Source: an uncultured Oscillospiraceae bacterium
GTDB taxonomy: Bacteria > Bacillota > Clostridia > Oscillospirales > Acutalibacteraceae
Length of the DNA: 64,000 bases
NCBI GenBank assembly: GCA_900540275.1
Contig: UQFO01000008.1
Span: 1 to 64,000, forward strand
Direction of reading: 5' to 3'
In this document: one piece after another, positions 49,789 through 57,718 of the stretch
Position numbering within the stretch: the stretch's first letter is position 1
How the letters are laid out: every line of letters starts with the position of its first letter
The notes under the pieces: model-generated
What the model saw: the letters and a program-made list of their open reading frames with translations, nothing else
Databases searched by the model: none
What the model was told of the DNA's origin: nothing
Position numbers and translations under genes: made by a program

Positions 49789-50871
49789 ATGAAGGAAAAG
49801 GTAATGGTCGCCATGAGCGGCGGCGTTGACAGCTCCGTGGCAGCGGCACTTTTATTGGAGCAGGGCTATGAGGTCTGCGGCGCGACTCTGCGGCTGTTCG
49901 ATAACGGCGACATCGGAATAAACGACAGCACGCGCACGTGCTGCTCGCTGGACGATGTGGAGGACGCGAGGAACGTCGCATATAAGCTTGGCATAGAGCA
50001 TTATGTGTTCAATTTTGGATTGACCTTTAAACGGGAGGTTATCGACAGGTTCGCAAGGGCTTACGAAAAAGGGCTTACGCCAAACCCCTGCATTGACTGT
50101 AACCGCTATATAAAGTTTGGTAAGCTTTTGGAGCGCGCAAGGCTTATGGAGCGCGGCATGATTGCGACGGGCCATTACGTCCGGCGGGAGTACGACAGGG
50201 GCAGCGGCCGTTACCTGCTGAAAAAGGCCGCCGATTCCTCAAAAGACCAGACCTATGTGCTTTATGTACTCACACAGGACGAGCTTGCGCATACGCTCTT
50301 CCCGCTCGGCGGCATGACGAAGGGGCAGGCGCGTGAAATCGCGCAGGAGAAGGGGCTTGTCAATGCCAGAAAGCCAGACAGCCAGGATATTTGCTTTGTG
50401 AAGGACGGCGATTACGCCGGTTTTCTGGAAACCGTTTGGGGCGTACCCTCTAAAGAGGGGGAATTTATTTATAAGGACGGCTCGAGCCTTGGCCGCCACA
50501 AGGGGATTATCCATTATACCATCGGGCAGCGCAAGGGCCTGGGCATCAGCTATAGGCACCCGGTTTTCGTGCTGGGCAAGGACCCTGAAACCAATGTCGT
50601 TACGCTTGGGGAAAATGAGGATTTATTTTCAGACCGGCTGGTTGCGGAGGATTTGAACTGGATTGCGTGCGGCAGTCCCGTCACTTCCCTGAGTGTAACC
50701 GCCAAGGCGCGGTACAGCCAGCGTGAGGCAAAAGCGGTCGTGCATCCGCTTTCCGAAACGCAGGCGCTCATTGAATTTGAAGAAAAGCAGCGCGCCATTA
50801 CACCCGGCCAGGCTGTTGTTTTTTACGACGGCGACGTCGTTGTAGGCGGCGGGACGATTGCCTCTAAGTGA
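49789..50871 (+). CDS. mnmA: tRNA-uridine 2-sulphurtransferase MnmA
   Basis: 360 residues. The PP-loop MVAMSGGVDSSVAAALLLEQ, catalytic Cys in TPNPCIDCNRYIKFG, and the second Cys in DSQDICFV are all present, with YTIGQRKGLGI and AITPGQAVVFY nearer the C-terminus. It thiolates U34 of tRNA for Lys, Glu and Gln using IscS-type sulphur. CGGCGGTGAATCGAT precedes the ATG. No cysteine desulphurase is adjacent, so sulphur delivery is from elsewhere. Confidence 0.97.
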   Translation: MKEKVMVAMSGGVDSSVAAALLLEQGYEVCGATLRLFDNGDIGINDSTRTCCSLDDVEDARNVAYKLGIEHYVFNFGLTFKREVIDRFARAYEKGLTPNPCIDCNRYIKFGKLLERARLMERGMIATGHYVRREYDRGSGRYLLKKAADSSKDQTYVLYVLTQDELAHTLFPLGGMTKGQAREIAQEKGLVNARKPDSQDICFVKDGDYAGFLETVWGVPSKEGEFIYKDGSSLGRHKGIIHYTIGQRKGLGISYRHPVFVLGKDPETNVVTLGENEDLFSDRLVAEDLNWIACGSPVTSLSVTAKARYSQREAKAVVHPLSETQALIEFEEKQRAITPGQAVVFYDGDVVVGGGTIASK

Positions 50872-51018
50872 AAAAACAGTTTTATTTCTTGGAAACATGC
50901 TGTTTGTACTATCCTTTATACCTTGAGGAAAGCCAGGAGACAGATTTTTTAGAAAAAAGTGCCCTGATTTGTAATTTTATAAAAACAGTTATTTTCCAGC
51001 CGGTTAACTGGGGGGACC

Positions 51019-51048
51019 AAACGCGCCTATATAAAAATAGGCGCGTTT
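51019..51048 (+). terminator. Terminator-like hairpin after mnmA
   Basis: Perfect 12-bp stem with ATAAAA loop; the T run is short. Confidence 0.65.
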
Positions 51049-51310
51049 GCCGCCCAAGCTTTCTAAAGGAATATAAGAGCTTATAAGAATGTGTACGGGG
51101 CCTCATCTATGACGTCGGGAAATTGACCTTTATACGATTTGGCTTTAGAGATGGTTAAACACCTTGGGCGAATAAGACGATTCGACAAATCGGAATTGTC
51201 TTTTTATTGGATAAATAGATGTTGCCAAGAACAATTTATCATGCTTTAGATTTTCCTCTCCAGCCAACATAGCAGCATACCACGGCCATAAAACGTGAAT
51301 GTTAATATGC

Positions 51311-51344
51311 GTTGCTTGTAGCAACGGGCAGTTCCTCATACAAT
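51311..51344 (+). promoter_or_regulatory. Promoter and operator of the membrane XRE gene
   Basis: TTGTAG (51316-51321), 17 bp, TACAAT (51339-51344). The inverted repeat GTTGCTTGTAGCAAC (51311-51325) covers the -35, which fits autorepression. Confidence 0.55.
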
Positions 51345-51379
51345 AATGTCAACGACTGAAGGAAAAGAGGGCGTCCCTA

Positions 51380-51889
51380 ATGTTAAACGAAAACATGAAA
51401 GCAATCAGAAAATCAAAAGGACTTTCGCAAGAAGAGCTTGCTATCAAGCTGAATGTGGTACGACAAACAATCTCTAAATGGGAGCAGGGATTGTCAGTTC
51501 CTGATTCTGATATGCTGCTCTCCATATCGGAGGTGCTTGAAACACCGGTAAGCACTTTGCTTGGAGAAACTGTTGTTGAGTCGAAGGCTGATGACTTAAA
51601 AGTGATTTCGGAAAAACTGGAGATTATAAACTTACAGCTCGCACAAAGGAAGACCACGAGACGAAAAACGTTTCATTGGCTGCTTATCTCATTGTGTGCG
51701 GTCATAGTAATAATTTCTGCGGTCTTAATAGCATTAAATAGTCCTTACTTGAGTTGGAATTATAGCGACCCTGAAACTGCTGTTGCCGGAGCGGCTTTTC
51801 ACGCATTTGAATGGCTGTTTGTCAGGTTAGCGCCGATTATCCTGATTGGGGCAATCGTTGGAGTTTTCTTGACACGGAACAAAGTATAA
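51380..51889 (+). CDS. Membrane-anchored XRE regulator (HTH plus two TM helices)
   Basis: 169 residues. N-terminal HTH MLNENMKAIRKSKGLSQEEL to SKWEQGLSVPDSD, a linker, then two membrane helices near FHWLLISLCAVIVIISAVLI and LFVRLAPIILIGAIVGVFL. The DNA-binding part is thus tethered to the membrane, as in known one-component membrane regulators. GAGGGCG precedes the ATG. A 15-bp palindrome sits on its promoter. The ligand is unknown; envelope stress or antimicrobial sensing would be typical. Shares architecture with the gene at 52559. Confidence 0.85.
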   Translation: MLNENMKAIRKSKGLSQEELAIKLNVVRQTISKWEQGLSVPDSDMLLSISEVLETPVSTLLGETVVESKADDLKVISEKLEIINLQLAQRKTTRRKTFHWLLISLCAVIVIISAVLIALNSPYLSWNYSDPETAVAGAAFHAFEWLFVRLAPIILIGAIVGVFLTRNKV

Positions 51890-52558
51890 AACTGCTCTGC
51901 TTTTTGGGGTACAGTTCAAACTCAAAATTCCGGTTTTCGGGCTGATTGGACTACGCCTGATTGAATTGATGCGTAGCTGTTAACATTAGCAATTCAATAG
52001 CGGCAAACAGGGCATAGTGGTACACACTCTGAGATTTTCCACTTTTTCGCCTGCGCGAAAACCGGTAAAATCTGCTTGTTGAGGGCCTCCACTAATCCCC
52101 GGCAAGGGCCGCTTACGCTGTCTTGCCAAACGCTCCACAGATACAAACGCGTTTTGCAAAGCGAGACGGGGCTTTTTAAGGCATACGCGCAAGGCTCGAT
52201 TTCAGCAGGTTCGCGGGATATTCTATAAATGCTTACATAGCCTTTTAAACTTTTTTTCGCTTTCAGGCAAAAAAGCCTTTGCAGAAAGAGATAAGGTGCT
52301 GTACCCGCAAAGTACCCCGCGCGCAGGCGGGCCTTCGTTCGTCAAACCGATAAAACCTCATGATTTGGTTCGGAGAAGTTTGAAAAGAGGAAAACCAGCG
52401 AAGTGGTTTTCCTCTTTCTTTGTATACAGAAGGAAATACCACGCCTGCAACGACCAAATAACCCAACAATATCTCCAATTATTTGTAGAAAAGCTATATC
52501 CCAAGTATATTGCGGTAGCAATTAACAAATTTGAACCCAAGATAATAGCTGTAATAGA
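51890..52558. other. Hairpin-rich non-coding gap between two membrane XRE genes
   Basis: No gene is supported in 669 bases. Hairpins include CTACGC/GCGTAG (51950-51976), AGATTTT...AAAATCT enclosing TTTTCGC/GCGAAAA (52032-52073), GGCAAG/CTTGCC (52101-52127) and a terminator at 52384-52417. The density of perfect arms suggests a folded RNA or a long untranslated region. Small open frames here lack ribosome sites. Confidence 0.45.
52384..52417. terminator. Bidirectional terminator between the membrane XRE genes
   Basis: Perfect 14-bp stem AAAGAGGAAAACCA/TGGTTTTCCTCTTT, six-base loop, between two convergent genes. Confidence 0.85.
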
Positions 52559-53371
52559 TTAATTTCTCTTTTTTTCCTTTGAATAATCGCCCTCTTGTAT
52601 AAGTTTTTCATAACTTGCCCATATAATACCGCTGCTAATAAAAAAAATTACGCCAATACCTGCAAGAACAAAAGAAGCAGAAAGCATAATCGTCAGTAGC
52701 AAAACATTTTCATCATTAAAAATCGCTCCTCCCAAAAGAGGGATTAGTGCCATAATGCAAAGGCCAGCTCCGATTATATTGTTTTTTGTATATATTTTGC
52801 TATATTTTTCTTTCCGCCTTAAAACCATTCCGCTAACTCCATACTCTGTTTCAAATATTTCTTTTTCTAAAAAGTCATATACTGCTGTTTTTCTGCCACT
52901 TGAAATAAACAAAGCAACTGCTATTGTAACAAAAAGCAGTAAAACAATCATTCCAATTCCTCCAGCTACATTATCTGCTAAGCCATATTCTGGAGTTTCG
53001 CTAATCGCGCCTAATATTAATAGACATATAGGTGACAAAATACATAAAAAAGTTGCAAATGCTATCGTTTTTGATGTTGTAGCTTTTACAGAAAGAAAAG
53101 CATTTGCTTCTTCCATAGATACACGTCTTAGTGTAGACAAATCATCAGACTGGATGTTACATTCTGTATCTTCGATTTCATCTTTAAGCAAATAGTCTGT
53201 ACTTACGCCAAACAACTCTGAAAGGCGAATTATTTTCTTAAGGTCTGGAACTGATTGCGCTCCTTCCCATTTTGAAACGGATTGCCTTGTTACATTCATT
53301 TGTTCAGCTAATTCTTCTTGTGACCAACCTGCTTTTTTGCGAAGTTGTATCAGTTTGTCTGCAAAAATCAT
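52559..53371 (-). CDS. Membrane-anchored XRE regulator (HTH plus four TM helices)
   Basis: 270 residues. HTH MIFADKLIQLRKKAGWSQEE to SKWEGAQSVPDLKK, linker, then helices near FATFLCILSPICLLILGA, GIGMIVLLLFVTIAVALFI, GAGLCIMALIPLLGGAI and MLSASFVLAGIGVIFFISS. The gene is clearly more AT-rich than its neighbours, with many AAA and ATA codons, suggesting acquisition from a low-GC donor. No good ribosome site is visible except a weak AAGGAG in the 5' region. It is convergent with the related regulator at 51380. Confidence 0.85.
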   Translation of the reverse strand: MIFADKLIQLRKKAGWSQEELAEQMNVTRQSVSKWEGAQSVPDLKKIIRLSELFGVSTDYLLKDEIEDTECNIQSDDLSTLRRVSMEEANAFLSVKATTSKTIAFATFLCILSPICLLILGAISETPEYGLADNVAGGIGMIVLLLFVTIAVALFISSGRKTAVYDFLEKEIFETEYGVSGMVLRRKEKYSKIYTKNNIIGAGLCIMALIPLLGGAIFNDENVLLLTIMLSASFVLAGIGVIFFISSGIIWASYEKLIQEGDYSKEKKRN

Positions 53372-53595
53372 TACTATATTCTCCTTGTGTGATTGGAATG
53401 CGTAGATTATATCTTTTTTTCAGATTGCTTACTACCAATCAGCACCATTCAATGTGTCAACTGTCAGTTGCATTCATAGTATCATTGAGATTTCCCTTAG
53501 TAGCTACCCGTTCTGTGCATACTTCTTCCTTATTATAACCATTTAAGATAATTGGAAAGTTTTAATCAAGAAAACTAAAAAACGCGTTAATATAG

Positions 53596-53626
53596 AAAAA
53601 CGCCCGCGCACTGCGGGCGTTTTTTT
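53596..53626. terminator. Bidirectional terminator before metH
   Basis: Stem CGCCCGC/GCGGGCG (53601-53607 with 53613-53619) bordered by AAAAA and TTTTTTT; it ends the minus-strand metH unit. Confidence 0.85.
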
Positions 53627-55979
53627 ATCCCAAAACCTTTTTGGCCGTGTCTACACTTTCCTTTGCGTCCCTGCAATAGAAGTCCGCGCCAATACGTTCT
53701 GCGTATTCCGGCGTGAGCACTGCGCCGCCAACCATCACCCTGCACGTTTCTCCTGAGTCGCGCAGCAGGCGTATGGTGTCCTCCATCGCGCCGAGCGTCG
53801 TTGTCATCAGTGCCGAAAGCCCCACAAGCTTTACCTTGTGCTCCTGTACCGCATGGAGTACAAGCTGCGGGTCGACGTCGCGCCCGAGGTCAATGACGGT
53901 ATACCCGTAATTCTCAAGAAGTACCTTGACAATATTTTTTCCAATATCATGAATATCGCCCTTGACGGTCGCCAGCACGATTTTACCCTTGCTCACCGGC
54001 GCGTTTCCCTTTGAAGAAAGCGTCTTTTTAATTACCTCAAAGCAGCTTTGCGCCGCAGTCGCGGACTGGATAAGCTGCGGCAGAAAAATCTTCCCCTGCT
54101 CAAACTGTGCGCCAGTCCTGTCAAGCGCTGGAATCAATATTTTATTTACGATTTCCATCGGCTCTGTCGTCAGCAACAGCTGCTGCGTCAGCCGCGCGCA
54201 GTCGCCCTTCAGCCCGTTTTCAATCGCGTAGGGCAAATCCATCTGCGTGTCGGCAGGGGAGGGCTGTGCCTTTTTAATATCCTGATACGCGGCAATGAAT
54301 TCCCGCGCGTTTTCGTCGATGTTCGCGAGCAGCTTATAAGCGCGTACAGCGCCGGTCATGGCCTCGATATTGGGGTTGATAATCGCAAGGTCAAGCCCGT
54401 TTTGCAGCGCCATCGTCAGAAATGAGGCGTTGATAAGCTCACGGTTTGGCAGGCCGAACGAGATGTTGGATACGCCAAGAATGGTTTTGACGCCCAGCTC
54501 TTCCTTTACGCGCCTGAGCGCCGAAAGCGTTTCCATTACGCCCTCCTGCTCAGCGGAGGCCGTGAGCGTCAGGCAATCGATAAAAATGTCGCCGCGCGGG
54601 ATACCAAGGGCGTCAGCGCGCCGGACGATTTTTTCCGCGATTGCAAAGCGGCCCTGGGCTGTTTTGGGAATGCCGTTTTCGTCAAGCGTCAGACCGACGA
54701 CTGCCGCTCCGTACCGTTTGACGAGCGGCAGAACGTTGCTAAGCGATTTTTCTTCCCCGTTTACGGAGTTTACGACCGGCTTGCCGCAATATACGCGCAG
54801 CGCCGCCTCAAGTACGTCCGGCCGGGTAGAATCGATTTGCAGCGGGGCATCCGTCACGCCCTGCAGCTCCTTTATCACCTTGACCATCATGGCCGCCTCG
54901 TCAATCTCAGGCAGGCCGACGTTGACGTCGAGGATGTCTGCGCCCGCGCGCACCTGCTCGATTCCCTGTGCCAGGATATAATCCAGGTCGTTGTTTTTCA
55001 GCGCATCCTTAAACAGCTTTTTTCCTGTGGGGTTAATTCGTTCTCCCACAATGCGCGGACAGCCAGTCTCGACGGTATGAACCGCGCTGCAAACGGCGTT
55101 CGGAACAACAGCCTTGCGCTTTTTGTATTGGTGGCGCTCCAAAACGGAGCGCACCGCTTTGATGTATTCTGGCGTCGTACCGCAGCAGCCGCCCACTACC
55201 TTCACACCCAGCGGCAGCAGCCGCTCCATGCTTTTTGCAAAATCCTGCGGCGTTACGTCATAGGCGTTCGTCTCCGGGTCGGGAAGGCCGGCGTTGGGTT
55301 TGACGATAATCGGAAGGCTTGTCCATCTGGAAAGCTCCTCCACCACGGGGTATAGCTCGTCCGGGCCGAGCGAACAGTTCACGCCGACAGCGTCTACACC
55401 GAGCCCCTCGAGCGTAAGCGCCATAGCGGATACCGTACAGCCGGTAAAGGTACGCCTGTTTTGCTCGAACGTCATCGTGCAAAGGATGGGAAGCGCGCTG
55501 TTTTCCTGCGCCGCGAGCACCGCCGCCTTGAGCTCATATAGGTCGGTCATTGTTTCAAATACAATCAGGTCTGCGCCTTTTCCCGCGATAACCTGCTGCT
55601 TGAAAATATCATAGGCCTCTTCAAAGGTAAGCGCGCCGTTTGGCTCCAGCAGCTGGCCGATGGGCCCGATATCGAGCGCAACGAGCGTTCCTGTCCCTTC
55701 ACAGGCTTTCTTCGCGTTCGCTACGGCGGCGGAGATGACCGTTTCTACGCTTTCGCCTGTCCCCGCGAGCTTATAGCGGTTCGCGCCAAATGTGTTTGTG
55801 TACACCGCCCGCGCGCCCGCGTCGATATAGCAGCGGTGGATTTCCTGTATCATATCCGGATGGGTAAGGCTCAAAAGCTCCGGCGCCTCTCCTGCGTGAA
55901 GCCCTCTTGCCTGGAGCATGGTGCCCATAGCGCCGTCAAGCAAAATGAAGCCGTCTTGTTCCAGTAATTCCTTAAACAC
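53625..55979 (-). CDS. metH: Cobalamin-dependent methionine synthase lacking the reactivation domain
   Basis: 784 residues, GTG start. Domains in order: homocysteine-binding barrel (1-285) with Zn cysteines in GVNCSLGP and GGCCGTTP, pterin-binding barrel (about 310-570) beginning VGERINPTGKK, cap helices (about 590-680) and B12-binding domain with the DxHxxG motif KGDIHDIGKNIVKVLL. The C-terminal SAM-dependent reactivation domain of E. coli MetH is missing and is encoded by the preceding gene. It methylates homocysteine from methyltetrahydrofolate. The start overlaps the activation gene by eight bases. Confidence 0.95.
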   Translation of the reverse strand: MFKELLEQDGFILLDGAMGTMLQARGLHAGEAPELLSLTHPDMIQEIHRCYIDAGARAVYTNTFGANRYKLAGTGESVETVISAAVANAKKACEGTGTLVALDIGPIGQLLEPNGALTFEEAYDIFKQQVIAGKGADLIVFETMTDLYELKAAVLAAQENSALPILCTMTFEQNRRTFTGCTVSAMALTLEGLGVDAVGVNCSLGPDELYPVVEELSRWTSLPIIVKPNAGLPDPETNAYDVTPQDFAKSMERLLPLGVKVVGGCCGTTPEYIKAVRSVLERHQYKKRKAVVPNAVCSAVHTVETGCPRIVGERINPTGKKLFKDALKNNDLDYILAQGIEQVRAGADILDVNVGLPEIDEAAMMVKVIKELQGVTDAPLQIDSTRPDVLEAALRVYCGKPVVNSVNGEEKSLSNVLPLVKRYGAAVVGLTLDENGIPKTAQGRFAIAEKIVRRADALGIPRGDIFIDCLTLTASAEQEGVMETLSALRRVKEELGVKTILGVSNISFGLPNRELINASFLTMALQNGLDLAIINPNIEAMTGAVRAYKLLANIDENAREFIAAYQDIKKAQPSPADTQMDLPYAIENGLKGDCARLTQQLLLTTEPMEIVNKILIPALDRTGAQFEQGKIFLPQLIQSATAAQSCFEVIKKTLSSKGNAPVSKGKIVLATVKGDIHDIGKNIVKVLLENYGYTVIDLGRDVDPQLVLHAVQEHKVKLVGLSALMTTTLGAMEDTIRLLRDSGETCRVMVGGAVLTPEYAERIGADFYCRDAKESVDTAKKVLG

Positions 55980-56673
55980 AACGCGTCCCAGCCTTTCTGA
56001 AAGCGCAGGTGTCCCGCAGGCTGCAATCGCCGCAGCTGCGCTTTTTTCTTTCTATTTTATTTTGCGACAGGCCGATAACGGCCGTCACCGATTTAACGGG
56101 TGTCAGCATTCCTCCGGAGCTCAGGCAAACGCCCGCTTTGCGCGGCGCGTCGAGTACCGAAAGTAAATCTCCCTGTACACCAATTGGCAAATCGCCATAG
56201 CCCGGGCTAAAACGCCACGTTTTATGAAAGCTGGGGAAATCCGCAGAGATTTGCCCTTCCAGCTTATCGCAGACCTGTTCGATTGCAACGCTTGCAAGAC
56301 TGTCGAGCACAATGGCCTTCGCCATGTCCTCCACCTGCATACGCCGAATCAGCCTGTCTATACCCGCGCCTATGGTCGCACAAAGCAGTACGGCCTTTTC
56401 ACAATGTTCTAAATGCTTTTTAATGTCCCCGCCGCGCAGGCAGAGTTCACAGCCCTCAAAGCCGATACCGTCTTCCCGCGGGCTTATAGGTAAGCATCGC
56501 GTAATATAGGAAGGCCGGGCCGCATCGAGCAGCAGAAGCTCGGATTCCTCCAAAAGCCGCAGCGTCCGCTCATCCGGCGTCTGGCCGCCCATTCCAAGAT
56601 AGCGCAGCGCCTCCGCCCGGTTCAATTGTTCCAGTTTAATCAATGGTAATTTCCCCTGACTGTCCCGCGTCAA
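55972..56673 (-). CDS. Stand-alone MetH reactivation (activation-domain) protein
   Basis: 233 residues. The activation-domain hallmark RFSPGYGDLPIGVQGDLLS near residue 155 and CATIGAGIDRLIRRMQVED are present, followed by a Cys cluster at the C-terminus (SCGDCSLRDTCAFRKAGTRC). It likely re-methylates oxidised cobalamin in MetH using SAM. The listed start is TTG 56673, overlapping the metF stop by four bases; no ribosome site is seen, so an internal TTG at 56643 is possible. Together with metF and metH it forms an overlapping operon. Confidence 0.85.
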   Translation of the reverse strand: MTRDSQGKLPLIKLEQLNRAEALRYLGMGGQTPDERTLRLLEESELLLLDAARPSYITRCLPISPREDGIGFEGCELCLRGGDIKKHLEHCEKAVLLCATIGAGIDRLIRRMQVEDMAKAIVLDSLASVAIEQVCDKLEGQISADFPSFHKTWRFSPGYGDLPIGVQGDLLSVLDAPRKAGVCLSSGGMLTPVKSVTAVIGLSQNKIERKKRSCGDCSLRDTCAFRKAGTRCV

Positions 56674-57536
56674 AGCAGGGTTTTAATGCTTTCACTTATT
56701 TTTCTGGCCACATACGGGTTGTTCATCGTATACAAGTGAACACCGTCTGCACCGTTTGCAATCAAATCCACAATCTGGTCAACCGCATATGCGATACCGG
56801 CGTCGCGGATTGCCTCCGGATTGTCTCCATAGCGCTGCATCATCTTCGTAAACTTTACCGGCAGGCTTGCGCCGCTGATGGAAACCATCCGCTCAATCTG
56901 TTTTTTGTTGGTTACCGGCATAATGCCGGCCTCAATCGGCACTGCAATCCCGGCAATCTGGCAGCGCTCGCGGAACCGGTAAAAGCAGGCATTGTCAAAA
57001 AACAGCTGCGTGATGATATGCTGCGCGCCCGCGTCAATCTTTTTACGCAGGTTCAGGATATCTTCCACCTCTCCCGCCGCTTCCATATGCACTTCAGGAT
57101 AGCATGCGCCGGATATCCCAAAACCTTCTCCGCAATCTTCCTTGATAAACGCAATTAAATCGCTTGCATGCTTAAAATCCGTTTTCGGTTCAAAATCAGG
57201 GTTTTTGTCGCCGCGCAGGGCCAAAATATTTTCAATGCCGTGTTCTTTAAAGTCCCGTAGGACCTCCCTGATTTGTTCCTTCGTGTTGTTCAGGCAGGTC
57301 AGATGTGCCACTGCTTCAATTCCTAGCCTGTTTTTGATATAAGACGCGATTTCACCGTTTGTCTGCGCGCCGCCCTTGCCGCCCGCGCCGTACGTTACGC
57401 TGATAAAATCGGGATGCAGCTCCCTTAATTGCTCCAGCGTACTGTAAACCGTTTCGATCGGGCTTGTTTTTTTCGGCGGGAATACCTCAAACGAAAAAAC
57501 TGTTTTATCCTGCCTGAATTTATCCTTTACTTTCAT
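56670..57536 (-). CDS. metF: Methylenetetrahydrofolate reductase
   Basis: 288 residues, FAD-dependent TIM barrel. FSFEVFPPKKTSPIETVY, FISVTYGAGGKGG, HLTCLNNTKEQIREVL, ILALRGDKNP and the C-terminal GVHLYTMNNP are the typical motifs. It supplies methyltetrahydrofolate to MetH, next in the operon. ATG 57536 is chosen; a TTG at 57548 adds four residues. Neither has a strong ribosome site. Upstream lie several perfect GC-rich hairpins that may affect its expression. Confidence 0.94.
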   Translation of the reverse strand: MKVKDKFRQDKTVFSFEVFPPKKTSPIETVYSTLEQLRELHPDFISVTYGAGGKGGAQTNGEIASYIKNRLGIEAVAHLTCLNNTKEQIREVLRDFKEHGIENILALRGDKNPDFEPKTDFKHASDLIAFIKEDCGEGFGISGACYPEVHMEAAGEVEDILNLRKKIDAGAQHIITQLFFDNACFYRFRERCQIAGIAVPIEAGIMPVTNKKQIERMVSISGASLPVKFTKMMQRYGDNPEAIRDAGIAYAVDQIVDLIANGADGVHLYTMNNPYVARKISESIKTLL

Positions 57537-57576
57537 TTTAGACACCAACTTTTTCTTTTATATCCGCCGCCCGCGC

Positions 57577-57649
57577 CGCCCGCCGCAAGACGGGCGTTTC
57601 CGCGCAAAGCGCGGTGTTTGGCGTGCCTGCGGCCCGCCCGCGCGGGCGG
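57577..57649 (-). repeat. Cluster of perfect GC-rich hairpins upstream of metF
   Basis: Three hairpins lie in 75 bases: CGCCCG/CGGGCG (57577-57582 with 57591-57596), CCGCGC/GCGCGG (57600-57605 with 57609-57614) and CCGCCCG/CGGGCGG (57634-57640 with 57643-57649). The stretch is much richer in GC than its surroundings and has no open reading frame of note. It lies in the metF leader. Confidence 0.6.
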
Positions 57650-57677
57650 CTTTCGTTTGTTAACCCCATAGGGCTGG

Positions 57678-57711
57678 AAAACGCATCTGACGGTTTGCGT
57701 CAAATGCGTCT
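57678..57711 (-). terminator. Terminator of the Tim44-like gene
   Basis: Stem ACGCATCTGACG/CGTCAAATGCGT (57681-57692 with 57698-57709, one mismatch); on the minus strand TTTT follows. Confidence 0.75.
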
Positions 57712-57718
57712 TCCGCTA

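Larger units (their letters stand above)
50872..51379. other. Gap after mnmA with two terminator-like hairpins
   Basis: No gene is supported. After mnmA a 12-bp stem AAACGCGCCTAT/ATAGGCGCGTTT (51019-51030 with 51037-51048) acts as a probable terminator. A second hairpin AAGACGATTC/GAATTGTCTT (51174-51183 with 51193-51202) is followed by TTT and could end a short transcript from about 51050. The XRE promoter lies at 51316-51344. Confidence 0.5.
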
